Source: DSYF01 sp041181065 (GTDB lineage: Bacteria; Verrucomicrobiota; Verrucomicrobiia; Limisphaerales; DSYF01). From it: 26,038 bases of DNA. Where the stretch lies: the NCBI GenBank assembly GCA_041181065.1, contig JBEGQI010000173.1, positions 1 to 26,038 on the forward strand, written 5' to 3'. A program made the translations under genes and the position numbers. This document shows positions 8,951-16,141 of the stretch, piece after piece; position 1 is the stretch's first letter, and each line of letters begins with the position of its first letter. The notes beneath the pieces were generated by a model. That model was not told the DNA's origin. It worked only from the letters and a program-made list of their open reading frames with translations, and made no database searches.

Positions 8951-9853
8951 TCAAAAGCGTTTGGTCAGCGTCAACGCAACCGTGTTGCCCTGCAACCGGT
9001 TCTCGGCGCTGACTTCGCGAAGGTAACGGAGCGAGACGAGCATGCCGGTGAGCGGGCAGACCGTCGAAACTTCCGGGCCGATGGCGATGACCTGGTCCTT
9101 CTCATTGCTGGCGCCAGAGCCGGAATCGCGCGTGGTCTGGTATTGAAAATATCCCACCACCCCGACGTCTGTCTTCTTGCTCAGCGAATAACCGGCGCCC
9201 CATTCGAGCGTCCAGGCCTGACCGGGCGTGATGCTGGTGTCCGCTTTCTCGTGGTTGAACTCGTAGCGGTTCAACAGCGAGATGGACCATTGCTTGTCTT
9301 TGTCCGGATACCACGTCGCACCGGCGGTGAGCATGTGCGTGAAATAACCCAGCCCGGCGCGCGTCGGATTGGACACGGAGGAATCGTCCGTCGGCATCCA
9401 GAGACCGTATGCGAGCGAGTAGTCCGCCTGCGGTTTGTGCCACGATAACGTGCCTTCCACGAAGAAGTCGCCGATGCCGAACGTGCTGTCGTCAAACGGA
9501 CCGCCGGGCGTGTTGGCCTTGAGCGAGGTGTATTGCAGCGGCAGCAACGCATCCACACCGACTGAGCCGCCCAACAGTTTTTCCTCCGTGATCCAAAGCA
9601 GACGCGGCACGTTCGCGTAGATGAAGGCGCTGGGATCGGCGGGCTTGATCTCGTCGCCGTGGTTGTCATTCAGCCGGTCGGCGAAATAGCAAACGTTGTA
9701 GTCGCGCAAATAGAATCCAGGCGGCGGCAGGCTCGCGCCTTTGATGCCTTCCACGCCGGGAACGTAATGCGCCGTGGGTTGTGCGAGGAGCAGGACCGGC
9801 GCGGCGGTCAACGCTGCCGTGGTGAGCAGGATTTTCTTCACGAGTGTTTGCAT
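8951..9853 (-). CDS. Outer-membrane channel protein, phenol MetA-degradation type
   Basis: 300 residues with a signal peptide ('ILLTTAALTAAPVLLLAQ'). The mature part matches the PF13557-type 'transporter' proteins: 'EGIKGASLPPPGFYLRDYN' near the N-terminus, 'GIGDFFVEGTLSWHKPQADY', 'YGLWMPTDDSS', 'GLGYFTHMLTAGATWYPD', 'SISLLNRYEFNHEK' and a C-terminal phenylalanine ('ALTLTKRF') as expected for a BAM-assembled beta-barrel. Family members are linked to uptake of hydrophobic or aromatic compounds, though most are uncharacterised. It lies 12 bp downstream of the TrpB2-like gene on the same strand and is probably co-transcribed with it. Confidence 0.85.
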   Translation of the reverse strand: MQTLVKKILLTTAALTAAPVLLLAQPTAHYVPGVEGIKGASLPPPGFYLRDYNVCYFADRLNDNHGDEIKPADPSAFIYANVPRLLWITEEKLLGGSVGVDALLPLQYTSLKANTPGGPFDDSTFGIGDFFVEGTLSWHKPQADYSLAYGLWMPTDDSSVSNPTRAGLGYFTHMLTAGATWYPDKDKQWSISLLNRYEFNHEKADTSITPGQAWTLEWGAGYSLSKKTDVGVVGYFQYQTTRDSGSGASNEKDQVIAIGPEVSTVCPLTGMLVSLRYLREVSAENRLQGNTVALTLTKRF

Positions 9854-9865
9854 GAGGTGTGTGGG

Positions 9866-11173
9866 TTAAACGTCCTGAAGTTTGCCGGACAGGTAAGTTT
9901 CGTAGGCCGCGAGGTCGAGCAATCCGTGGCCGGAGAGGTTGAAGAGCAACACACGCTTCTGGCCGGCCTCACGCGCGGCGATGGCTTCCTTCACCACAGC
10001 GGCGATCGCGTGGGATGATTCCGGCGCTGGCACTATGCCTTCGCTGCGCGCAAACAATGTGGCCGCTTCAAACACCTTCGTCTGATGATACGCCTCAGCC
10101 TCGATGAGCCCGAGCTTGAGCGCGTGGCTGACCATCGGCGCCATCCCGTGATAACGCAGCCCACCCGCGTGGATGCTCGGCGGCATGAACTTGTGCCCGA
10201 GCGTATACATCATCATCAACGGCGTGGTCTCGGCGGTGTCGCCGAAGTCGTAGCGCAGTTCGCCTTCGGTCAGCGACGGACAAGCGGAAGGCTCACAGGC
10301 GACGATGCGATACTTCTTTCCATCCTTCAGCTTGCGGCGGATGAACGGGAACGCGATGCCGGCGAAATTGCTGCCGCCGCCCGCACAACCGAAGATCGAA
10401 TCTGGCTCCTCGCCCGCGAGTTCCATCTGCTTGATGGATTCCTCGCCGATGACGGTCTGATGCAGGCAAACGTGGTTGAGCACGCTGCCGAGCGCATACT
10501 TCGTGTTCGGATGCGTGACGGTGTCCTCGATGGCTTCGCTGATGGCGATGCCGAGGCTACCGTTGCAATGCGGATCTTCCGCCAGCAGCTTGCGTCCGTA
10601 ATTCGTCAGGTCACTTGGGCTCGGATGAACCGTCGCACCCCATGTATGCATCAGCATGCGGCGATACGGCTTCTGTTGGTAACTGACCTTGACCATGTAA
10701 ACGTTGCATTCGAGGCCAAAGAGTTTGCAGGCGAGCGCGACCGACGAACCCCACTGACCCGCGCCCGTCTCGGTGGCGAGGCGCTTCGTGCCCGCGACCT
10801 TGTTGTAATACGCCTGCGGCACGGACGTGTTCACCTTGTGACTGCCCGCCGGACTGGAGCCCTCGTATTTGTAGTAGATGTGCGCCGGCGTCTGGAGCGC
10901 CTTCTCCAATCGCACCGCGCGCAAGAGCGGCGTGGGACGCCACAGTGCATAAATGTCGCGCACTTCCTCGGGGATCGCGACGTAACGATCCGGGCACATC
11001 TCCTGCATGATGAGATTTTCCGGAAAGATGGGCGCGAGCAGATCGGGCGTGACCGGTTGTTTCGTGCCGGGATGCAGCGGCGGTGGCAGCGGCTCGGGGA
11101 AATCCGCGAGCAAGTTATACCATTGTTGGGGGATGTCCGATTGCGTCAGGCTGAAGCGGGTTTGCGCACTCAT
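9866..11173 (-). CDS. trpB: TrpB2-type tryptophan synthase beta chain-like PLP enzyme
   Basis: About 435 residues from the ATG at 11173; a GTG at 11194 would add seven residues. I prefer the ATG because a candidate promoter ends just before the GTG. The long N-terminal part ('QWYNLLADFPEPLPPPLHPG') is diagnostic of the TrpB2 subgroup as opposed to canonical TrpB1. The PLP lysine lies in 'GSSPAGSHKVNTS', 'ATETGAGQWGSSVAL' is the COMM-region glutamate motif, and 'FGCAGGGSNFAG' binds the PLP phosphate. TrpB2 enzymes condense indole with serine (or O-phosphoserine in some) to make tryptophan, often without a TrpA partner. No trpA is present here. The gene is followed by an outer-membrane channel gene. 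Confidence 0.93.
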   Translation of the reverse strand: MSAQTRFSLTQSDIPQQWYNLLADFPEPLPPPLHPGTKQPVTPDLLAPIFPENLIMQEMCPDRYVAIPEEVRDIYALWRPTPLLRAVRLEKALQTPAHIYYKYEGSSPAGSHKVNTSVPQAYYNKVAGTKRLATETGAGQWGSSVALACKLFGLECNVYMVKVSYQQKPYRRMLMHTWGATVHPSPSDLTNYGRKLLAEDPHCNGSLGIAISEAIEDTVTHPNTKYALGSVLNHVCLHQTVIGEESIKQMELAGEEPDSIFGCAGGGSNFAGIAFPFIRRKLKDGKKYRIVACEPSACPSLTEGELRYDFGDTAETTPLMMMYTLGHKFMPPSIHAGGLRYHGMAPMVSHALKLGLIEAEAYHQTKVFEAATLFARSEGIVPAPESSHAIAAVVKEAIAAREAGQKRVLLFNLSGHGLLDLAAYETYLSGKLQDV

Positions 11174-11199
11174 GTTACGTCGGTTTGATTTCACCTCCA

Positions 11200-11229
11200 G
11201 TCATAGCACCGGAGAAAGAAGCTCGTCAC
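11200..11229 (-). promoter_or_regulatory. Candidate sigma-70-like promoter for the trpB-like gene
   Basis: On the - strand, GTGACG (11224-11229) and TATGAC (11200-11205) are separated by 18 bp, each matching four of six consensus bases. The position suits transcription of the TrpB2-like gene with initiation close to 11193. This is a by-eye match only. The rest of the 11174-11320 divergent spacer, shared with the feoA-like gene, shows no stronger signal. Confidence 0.25.
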
Positions 11230-11320
11230 GTGGTTTCAGCCACAAAACAAGAAATGCACAGCAAATGCCAAAAGCGGTGTGGTTGAAGCCCGCTCACGAA
11301 CCGAACCTGACCCCGAAGTT

Positions 11321-11614
11321 ATGAGTGCTGGCAGTATGGCAGACCTGAAGTGCAGCGGTGAACCCGCCTGCGAATTGTGTCCCCTTTCCCGCGTGCAAAC
11401 CGGCATCGCCGTGCGTGTGCGCCAACTTTGCGCCGCGCCGGAGATCCAGTCGCGCCTCCGCGAGCTGGGCTTCTGCGAGGATCAAGTCATCCGGCTCATC
11501 ACGAACCGCACCGGCTTCATCTGCCAGGTCTGCAACTCCCGCCTCGCGCTCAGCGAGCAGATGGCCGCGATGATCATGGTTGAGCCGATGCGGCCGGCTT
11601 TTGTCCGGGCGTAA
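11321..11614 (+). CDS. FeoA-domain protein
   Basis: 97 residues from the ATG at 11321; an ATG at 11336 and a GTG at 11279 are alternatives. The core 'VRVRQLCAAPEIQSRLRELG' followed by FCEDQVIRLI and 'LALSEQMAAMIMVEP' matches the small SH3-like FeoA fold that assists the FeoB ferrous-iron transporter. An unusual N-terminal cysteine cluster (C11, C17, C20 in 'CSGEPACELCP') precedes it, and two more cysteines occur in 'FICQVCNSRLAL', so metal binding is possible. No feoB is seen in the window. The last 41 bp overlap the convergent 3' end of the GltD-like gene. Its position beside the haem genes suggests an iron-related role, which is inference. Confidence 0.8.
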   Translation: MSAGSMADLKCSGEPACELCPLSRVQTGIAVRVRQLCAAPEIQSRLRELGFCEDQVIRLITNRTGFICQVCNSRLALSEQMAAMIMVEPMRPAFVRA

Positions 11615-13034
11615 GCGGCTTCCAGTCGGCGAACCAATTGGCGATTCCCTCGGCGGCTTTGCGTCCGTCGCGCACGGCGTGAACGACCAGTTGCGCGCCG
11701 CGCACGGAATCGCCGCCCGCAAAGACCCCCGCTTCGCTGGTCATCTGGTTTTCATCCACGATGATGCCGCCCCACTCGTTCAAGCGGATGAATTCAAAGT
11801 CGCCCTGCGCCTTCAACGGCACGGGATCAAAGCCATACGCTACCAGCACGAGGTCCACTTCCATCGCCGCTTCGGAACCCGGCACAGCTTTGGGCCGGCG
11901 ACGCCCGGAAGCGTCCGGCGCACCGAGCTGCATTCGGACGTAATGCAGCCTGGCCACGTTGCCCTGCGCGTCGCCTTCGAGCTTCAGCGGGTTGGTGAGG
12001 AAGAAGAACTGCGCGCCTTCCTCCACGGCGTTGAGATATTCCTTGCGGCTGCCCGGCATGTTTTCGAGGTCGCGCCGGTAGATGCATGCCGCTGTCTTCG
12101 CCCCGCTGCGCAAGGCCGTGCGCAGGCAATCCATCGCGGTGTCGCCGCCGCCCAGCACAGCGACGCGTTTACCGCGACAATCAATCGTCTCGAGCGCCGG
12201 CGGGTTGGCGACGTTCTTCTGGATGAGGAACGGCATCGCCTCGCACACGCCGCGCAATTCCGCGCCGGGGATGTCGAGCGGCTTCGGCTGTTCGCAACCG
12301 ATGCCGAGGAAGACGGCGTGGAAGTCGCGGCGCAACTGGCCCAGCTTCACGTCGCGCCCGACGGTCTGGTTGAATTCAAAGCGGACGCCGCGCCGGCGCA
12401 GCAGCTCCGCGCGCCGCTCCACGACAGATTTCTCGAGCTTGAACGCCGGGATGCCGTTCATTAGCAAGCCGCCGGGGGTCGGGCGCGATTCAAAGATCGT
12501 CACCGCAAAGCCGCGTTTGGCCAGTTCATCGGCGCACGCAAGGCTGGCCGGTCCGGCGCCCACGCACGCCACGCGCAATCCATTCGGCGGCCCGGGCAGC
12601 GGCAGCGGGCAACTGTGGCTGAACGCGTATTCGTTGAGGAACACCTCGATGGCGCCGATCGTGACGGGCGCGGAATGGGAGTTCAGGATACACGCGCCTT
12701 CGCAGAGCTTTTCGTGCGGACAGATGCGGCCGCAGATCTCCGGCATGTTGCTCGTGCTGTGGGAAACCTCGGACGCCTCCTGAAATTTTCCGTCCGCGAC
12801 GAGCCCGAGCCATTCAGGGATGCGGTTGGTCAACGGGCAAGCGCTGATGCACAAGGCGTCGGGGCATTGGATGCAGCGGCGGGCTTGTTCGCGCGCGGTC
12901 TCCTCATCGTAAAGGACGTTGATCTCGCGGAAGTCCTGACCGCGCTCGCGGGCGGGGCGTTTGGGCGGGAGCACGCGCGGGACTTCGAGCCACGCATGAC
13001 TGATGTTCCAGGAGGGGTTGTCGTGTGTATGCAT
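11574..13034 (-). CDS. gltD: Glutamate synthase small-subunit (GltD)-like FAD/Fe-S oxidoreductase
   Basis: 486 residues. The N-terminal domain has two cysteine clusters, 'RRCIQCPDALCISACPL' and 'CGRICPHEKLCEGACI', expected to hold two [4Fe-4S] clusters. The FAD-binding motif 'GAGPASLACADELAKRGF' follows, then 'GGLLMNGIPAFKLEKSVV', the NADPH-binding 'VLGGGDTAMDCLRTALRSGA' and the C-terminal FAD motif 'VFAGGDSVRGAQLVVHA'. The family takes electrons from NADPH to the large glutamate synthase subunit, but many stand-alone homologues serve other partners. No gltB is adjacent, so the partner is unknown. A plausible Shine-Dalgarno (GGGAG, ~11 bp upstream) precedes the ATG. It lies 35 bp after hemH on the same strand and is probably the last gene of the haem operon. 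Confidence 0.88.
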   Translation of the reverse strand: MHTHDNPSWNISHAWLEVPRVLPPKRPARERGQDFREINVLYDEETAREQARRCIQCPDALCISACPLTNRIPEWLGLVADGKFQEASEVSHSTSNMPEICGRICPHEKLCEGACILNSHSAPVTIGAIEVFLNEYAFSHSCPLPLPGPPNGLRVACVGAGPASLACADELAKRGFAVTIFESRPTPGGLLMNGIPAFKLEKSVVERRAELLRRRGVRFEFNQTVGRDVKLGQLRRDFHAVFLGIGCEQPKPLDIPGAELRGVCEAMPFLIQKNVANPPALETIDCRGKRVAVLGGGDTAMDCLRTALRSGAKTAACIYRRDLENMPGSRKEYLNAVEEGAQFFFLTNPLKLEGDAQGNVARLHYVRMQLGAPDASGRRRPKAVPGSEAAMEVDLVLVAYGFDPVPLKAQGDFEFIRLNEWGGIIVDENQMTSEAGVFAGGDSVRGAQLVVHAVRDGRKAAEGIANWFADWKPLTPGQKPAASAQP

Positions 13035-13069
13035 CGCACCACTTTCTCCCGGCCCCGCTAAACGACAGC

Positions 13070-14080
13070 TCAGCCGGTAAATTTTTTGACCATGTTTTCG
13101 AGCGCGTCGATCCAGGCCGGATGCTCATTCATGCACGGAATGCGCGTGAACTCCTGGCCGTTGCCCGCCATGAACTCCTCGCAACCGCGGATGCCGATCT
13201 CCTCGATCGTCTCCAGACAGTCGGAGACGAAGGCCGGGCAGATCACGAGCATCTTCTTTTTGCCTTCGGTCGCGAGGCGCGGGAGTTCGTAGTCCGTGTA
13301 AGGTTTAAGCCACGGGTCTTTGCCGAGCCGCGACTGGAAGGACACCGACCATTTGCCAGCAGGCACACCAGCCTTCTCGATGAAGAGAGCGGCCGTCCGG
13401 TAACACTGCGCACGATAGCATTGCGCGTGAGCCGAGCTGGGCGTCTCGCAACAGTTCGGCGTAGCGAGGCAATGACATCCCGTCGGGTCGGACTTTTTGA
13501 TGTGCCGCTCGGGGATGCCATGAAAGCTGAAGAGCAGATGGTCGAAATCCTTTTTCAGATAATCCGCAGCGCTGGCCACCAGTGCGTTGATGAAATCCGG
13601 CGCGTCATAATACGGCGGCTGCACCGCCACCTTCATCTGCGGCGCCAGCTTCGCCACGACTTCCTGCACGCGCACAACCGCTGTTTCATAACTCGACATT
13701 GCGTAGTGCGGAAACAGCGGGATGAGCAATACGTCCGTCGCTCCCCGGCTCGCCAAGCTCTTCACGGCGGATTCGATGGAGGGATTCTGGTAACGCATCG
13801 CCAGCTCCACCGGCACCTTCACTCGCTTCTGGAGCAGCTCCTGCACGTGCCGACTGGTCACGACCAACGGCGAACCTTCCTTCGTCCAGACCTTTTCGTA
13901 GGCGTGGCCGGATTCCTTGGGGCGGTTGATCAGGATCAGTCCAACCACGAGCCGCCGCAACGGCCACGCGACATCGATCACGCGACCGTCCATGAGAAAT
14001 TCATTCAGATAACGGCGCACATCCGGCACCGACGGCGAATCGGGCGAACCAAGATTGACGAGGAGAACAGCTTTGCTCAT
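13070..14080 (-). CDS. hemH: Ferrochelatase
   Basis: 336 residues. It opens with 'AVLLVNLGSPDSPSVPDVRR' and contains 'RYQNPSIESAVKSL', 'PLFPHYAMSSYETAV', the catalytic histidine H187 in 'FSFHGIPERHIKKSD', and the C-terminal 'FVSDCLETIEEIG' and 'IPCMNEHPAW'. It inserts Fe(II) into the porphyrin ring as the last step of haem synthesis. A cysteine-rich stretch (C202, C204, C210, C211, C221, C226, in 'GCHCLATPNCCE' and 'CYRAQCYRTA') follows the active-site histidine and could bind an Fe-S cluster or another metal, as some bacterial ferrochelatases carry [2Fe-2S]. It overlaps the hemG stop by 4 bp (ATGA), so the two steps are translationally coupled. Confidence 0.96.
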   Translation of the reverse strand: MSKAVLLVNLGSPDSPSVPDVRRYLNEFLMDGRVIDVAWPLRRLVVGLILINRPKESGHAYEKVWTKEGSPLVVTSRHVQELLQKRVKVPVELAMRYQNPSIESAVKSLASRGATDVLLIPLFPHYAMSSYETAVVRVQEVVAKLAPQMKVAVQPPYYDAPDFINALVASAADYLKKDFDHLLFSFHGIPERHIKKSDPTGCHCLATPNCCETPSSAHAQCYRAQCYRTAALFIEKAGVPAGKWSVSFQSRLGKDPWLKPYTDYELPRLATEGKKKMLVICPAFVSDCLETIEEIGIRGCEEFMAGNGQEFTRIPCMNEHPAWIDALENMVKKFTG

Positions 14081-15474
14081 TTGCTCGCGCCCAGCTTGCC
14101 TGCTTTTAGAAAATTCTCAACCCGTTCAACGACATTTATGCCGGACACGATGGAATCGCCGAGCGAGATGCCGTCGCGGTAATGGCCGGCGAGGAAGAGC
14201 CCGGGCGTCTTCGCTTCGATGTCGGTCATAAGCGTTCGGTATTTGCCGTAGCCGAGGTTGTATTGCGGGATGGCGCGCGGCCAATAGACCGTGTGCGCGA
14301 ACGTAGGCTTGCCGCGCACGCCCAGCAGCACGCGCAAATCTTCCTGCACGACTTCGTAAAGCTTTTCTTCCGGTAACGACGCCAGCTCCGGATAGCGCTC
14401 GCCACCGATGTAGCTCGTCAGCGTGTGATGACCGGCCGGCGCGCGATTTGGGAACAGCGCCGAGGAGAAAATGGTGCCGAGGATTTTGAAACCTTCAACG
14501 CGCGGGATCAACATGCCGAAACCATTGCACGAATGCGCCACGTCCTCGCGCCGGAAACCCAGCACCACGCTCGCCACCGGCGGATAGCGGATTTCGGAGA
14601 ACGGCTTTAAGTCCACGGCATTGGCTGCGGCCACATTCAACTCCGCAAGCTTGAACGCGGTGCCCGCATACAACACGGCGCTATGCTGCGCCTGACCCGC
14701 GCCCCCGGCATTCTGGAAATCCACCGTCCAGCCGTCCGCCGTTTGCGTAAGCTTCGTGACGCTGGTGTTCAGCTTGACCGAAGCACCGAGCAAATCGCGC
14801 AACGTATCCGGCAACACCTGCAAACCTTCATCGAACGAAAACTTTGGCGCGCGGTCCTTCGCGACTTCGCCGCTCTTCTTCCGTTCGCGGGCGCCGAGGA
14901 TCTGGCCCTTGATCATCGAGCCGTATTTCTCTTCGAGCGCGGCCAGCTTGGGGAACGCCTGTTGCACCGAGAGCTTTTCCGGGTCACCCGCGTAGATGCC
15001 GGCGACGAGCGCATCAATCGCGTGGTCGAGGAACTCCTTGCACAAGCGGCGCCGCACAAAACTCGCAATGCTCTCCTCGAGGCCATCGCGCTTCACGGGC
15101 CGGAACGGCTCGCGCAACACGGCAAACTTTGCGCCGAGCGTAAACAGCGGCGTGGTGAAAAATCCCAGCGGCGAACCCGGCATCTCGATGGGCCGTTGGT
15201 AGCGCACCACATAACGCGCCTCGGCCTTCGGATCCGGGTCCAGGCGACGCGGTTGAAGCCCGGCGTCGTTCACGAGCTGACCGATCTTAGGCGATGTTTC
15301 GAGGATGGTGTTCGGCCCGAACTCGGCGAGGTAACCGTCCTTGCGCAGGCTTTGGATCGCCCCGCCCACGCGGCCCGTGGCTTCATAAACCGTGACCGGA
15401 ATCCCGCGGCGTTGGAGATAAAACCCCGCCGTGAGTCCGGTGATGCCTCCGCCGATGATTGCGACCGGCTTCAT
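14077..15474 (-). CDS. hemG: FAD-dependent protoporphyrinogen (or coproporphyrinogen) oxidase, HemY/PPOX type
   Basis: 465 residues. The N-terminal dinucleotide-binding motif is 'VAIIGGGITGLTAGFYLQRR' with 'VYEATGRVGGAIQS' and 'AEFGPNTILE'. The PPOX family markers 'FVRRRLCKEFLDHAIDALV' and 'AGIYAGDPEKLSVQQAFPKL' follow, and the C-terminal FAD motif is 'PGLFLAGHYRDGISLGDSIV'. It oxidises protoporphyrinogen IX (or coproporphyrinogen III in the coproporphyrin-dependent route) using oxygen. This is the oxygen-dependent flavoprotein type (often called hemY), unlike the small flavodoxin-like E. coli HemG. HemN upstream makes protoporphyrinogen, which favours the protoporphyrin route. A relic copy of the hemN tail lies directly upstream of its start. 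Confidence 0.94.
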   Translation of the reverse strand: MKPVAIIGGGITGLTAGFYLQRRGIPVTVYEATGRVGGAIQSLRKDGYLAEFGPNTILETSPKIGQLVNDAGLQPRRLDPDPKAEARYVVRYQRPIEMPGSPLGFFTTPLFTLGAKFAVLREPFRPVKRDGLEESIASFVRRRLCKEFLDHAIDALVAGIYAGDPEKLSVQQAFPKLAALEEKYGSMIKGQILGARERKKSGEVAKDRAPKFSFDEGLQVLPDTLRDLLGASVKLNTSVTKLTQTADGWTVDFQNAGGAGQAQHSAVLYAGTAFKLAELNVAAANAVDLKPFSEIRYPPVASVVLGFRREDVAHSCNGFGMLIPRVEGFKILGTIFSSALFPNRAPAGHHTLTSYIGGERYPELASLPEEKLYEVVQEDLRVLLGVRGKPTFAHTVYWPRAIPQYNLGYGKYRTLMTDIEAKTPGLFLAGHYRDGISLGDSIVSGINVVERVENFLKAGKLGASK

Positions 15475-15481
15475 AGAAAAA

Positions 15482-15559
15482 TTAAATCGTCCGCGAGTGG
15501 CGACGTCCGCCCACGGGCGCGAGCGTGTTGTCGAAACTCATCGCGATGCTGCGGATCAA
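15482..15559 (-). repeat. Direct repeat copy A: relic duplicate of the hemN 3' end
   Basis: This 78-bp stretch matches 16064-16141 at a constant offset of 582 bp, with eight differences by eye. A 41-bp core is identical (15508-15548 against 16090-16130). It still encodes 'LIRSIAMSFDNTLAPVG' plus 'GRRHSRTI' and a stop, against 'FIRNIAMSFDNTLAPVG' plus 'ERRHSRTI' in intact HemN. Three differences are silent. It has no start codon or upstream hemN sequence and is not a gene. Weaker similarity continues to about 15566, right up to the stop of the DUF2442 gene. Confidence 0.9.
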
Positions 15560-15566
15560 GGGTGAC

Positions 15567-15863
15567 CTACTTCTTCGGCGGTAGTTCGCGGATGAAGGAC
15601 CAAGAGACTTCCGCCACCTGCCCGTTATCGTAATGCACGAAGAAGCCGGCCTGAACCCAATCCTCAATCTCCAAGCGATCGAACTTCGCCTTGGACGAAA
15701 TTTTGTTCGCCTTCCGGATGGTGGCGTGCGGTTCAAGGATGCACAGCCCGTCTTCGAACTCCACGTCAAACGCATCCTCCCAGCTCAGGTAGCGGACGTT
15801 CTTCACTTTTGAGAATTTGCCCTTACCGAAGGGCGCCTTGGCGTTCTTGGCGGCGGTTTTCAT
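15567..15863 (-). CDS. DUF2442-like small protein of a two-gene cassette
   Basis: 98 residues with a lysine-rich N-terminus ('TAAKNAKAPFGKGKFSKVK'). The core 'VKNVRYLSWEDAFDVEFEDG' and 'VHYDNGQVAEVSWSFIREL' resembles DUF2442, a small domain describing a beta-sheet-rich protein often encoded beside DUF4160. No membrane segment or catalytic motif is visible. Its ATG overlaps the DUF4160 stop by 4 bp (ATGA). DUF4160-DUF2442 pairs have the size and organisation of a toxin-antitoxin module; which partner would be the toxin, and whether it is one, is not shown by the sequence. The gene ends exactly where the hemN-tail relic begins. Confidence 0.7.
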   Translation of the reverse strand: MKTAAKNAKAPFGKGKFSKVKNVRYLSWEDAFDVEFEDGLCILEPHATIRKANKISSKAKFDRLEIEDWVQAGFFVHYDNGQVAEVSWSFIRELPPKK

Positions 15864-16060
15864 AGTCGGCCTTCGTCCTGTAGTTCGCGAATCAACACCA
15901 CAATTCTACGGTCAACCTTGGGAATGTCCATTGGTTCCATGGTTTCGAGGTTGAAACGCGTGATCAGCCTGCCGTTCTTGTCGAACACATGCACATGGCG
16001 GGGCGTATGATCGCCAACCCACCAGATGAACAGGTATCCGCCTCGACGCGCTTTACCCAT
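15860..16060 (-). CDS. DUF4160 domain protein
   Basis: 66 residues. 'GGYLFIWWVGDHTPRHVHVF' is the characteristic N-terminal half of DUF4160, with the 'HxxxHVHVF' histidines, followed by 'LETMEPMDIPKVDRRIVVLI' and a charged C-terminus. The family is small and uncharacterised, and is often found with DUF2442 in genomic islands and toxin-antitoxin-like pairs. It starts 3 bp after the hemN stop codon and overlaps the DUF2442 gene by 4 bp. The pair sits inside the otherwise continuous hem cluster. Confidence 0.8.
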   Translation of the reverse strand: MGKARRGGYLFIWWVGDHTPRHVHVFDKNGRLITRFNLETMEPMDIPKVDRRIVVLIRELQDEGRL

Positions 16061-16063
16061 AGC

Positions 16064-16141
16064 TCAAATCGTCCGCGAATGCCGCCGCTCGCCCACGGGC
16101 GCGAGCGTGTTGTCGAAACTCATCGCGATGTTGCGGATGAA
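16064..16141 (-). repeat. Direct repeat copy B: 3' end of the intact hemN gene
   Basis: This is the partner of 15482-15559 and encodes the last 26 codons or so and the stop of hemN. Together the two copies bracket the DUF4160-DUF2442 cassette with only a few bases to spare on either side. This is the arrangement expected when an element integrates at the 3' end of a gene and duplicates or supplies that end. Confidence 0.9.

Noticed and set aside
13025..14182. Long + strand open frame of 385 codons
   Set aside because: It lies antisense to hemH and the hemG end, has an Arg/His-rich low-information translation, and is a high-GC shadow of well-recognised genes.
15482..15775. - strand open frame ending in a HemN-like tail, possible hemN pseudogene or fusion
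   Set aside because: Only the last ~26 codons resemble HemN; the rest is an out-of-frame reading of the DUF2442 gene. It is treated as a relic repeat, not a gene.
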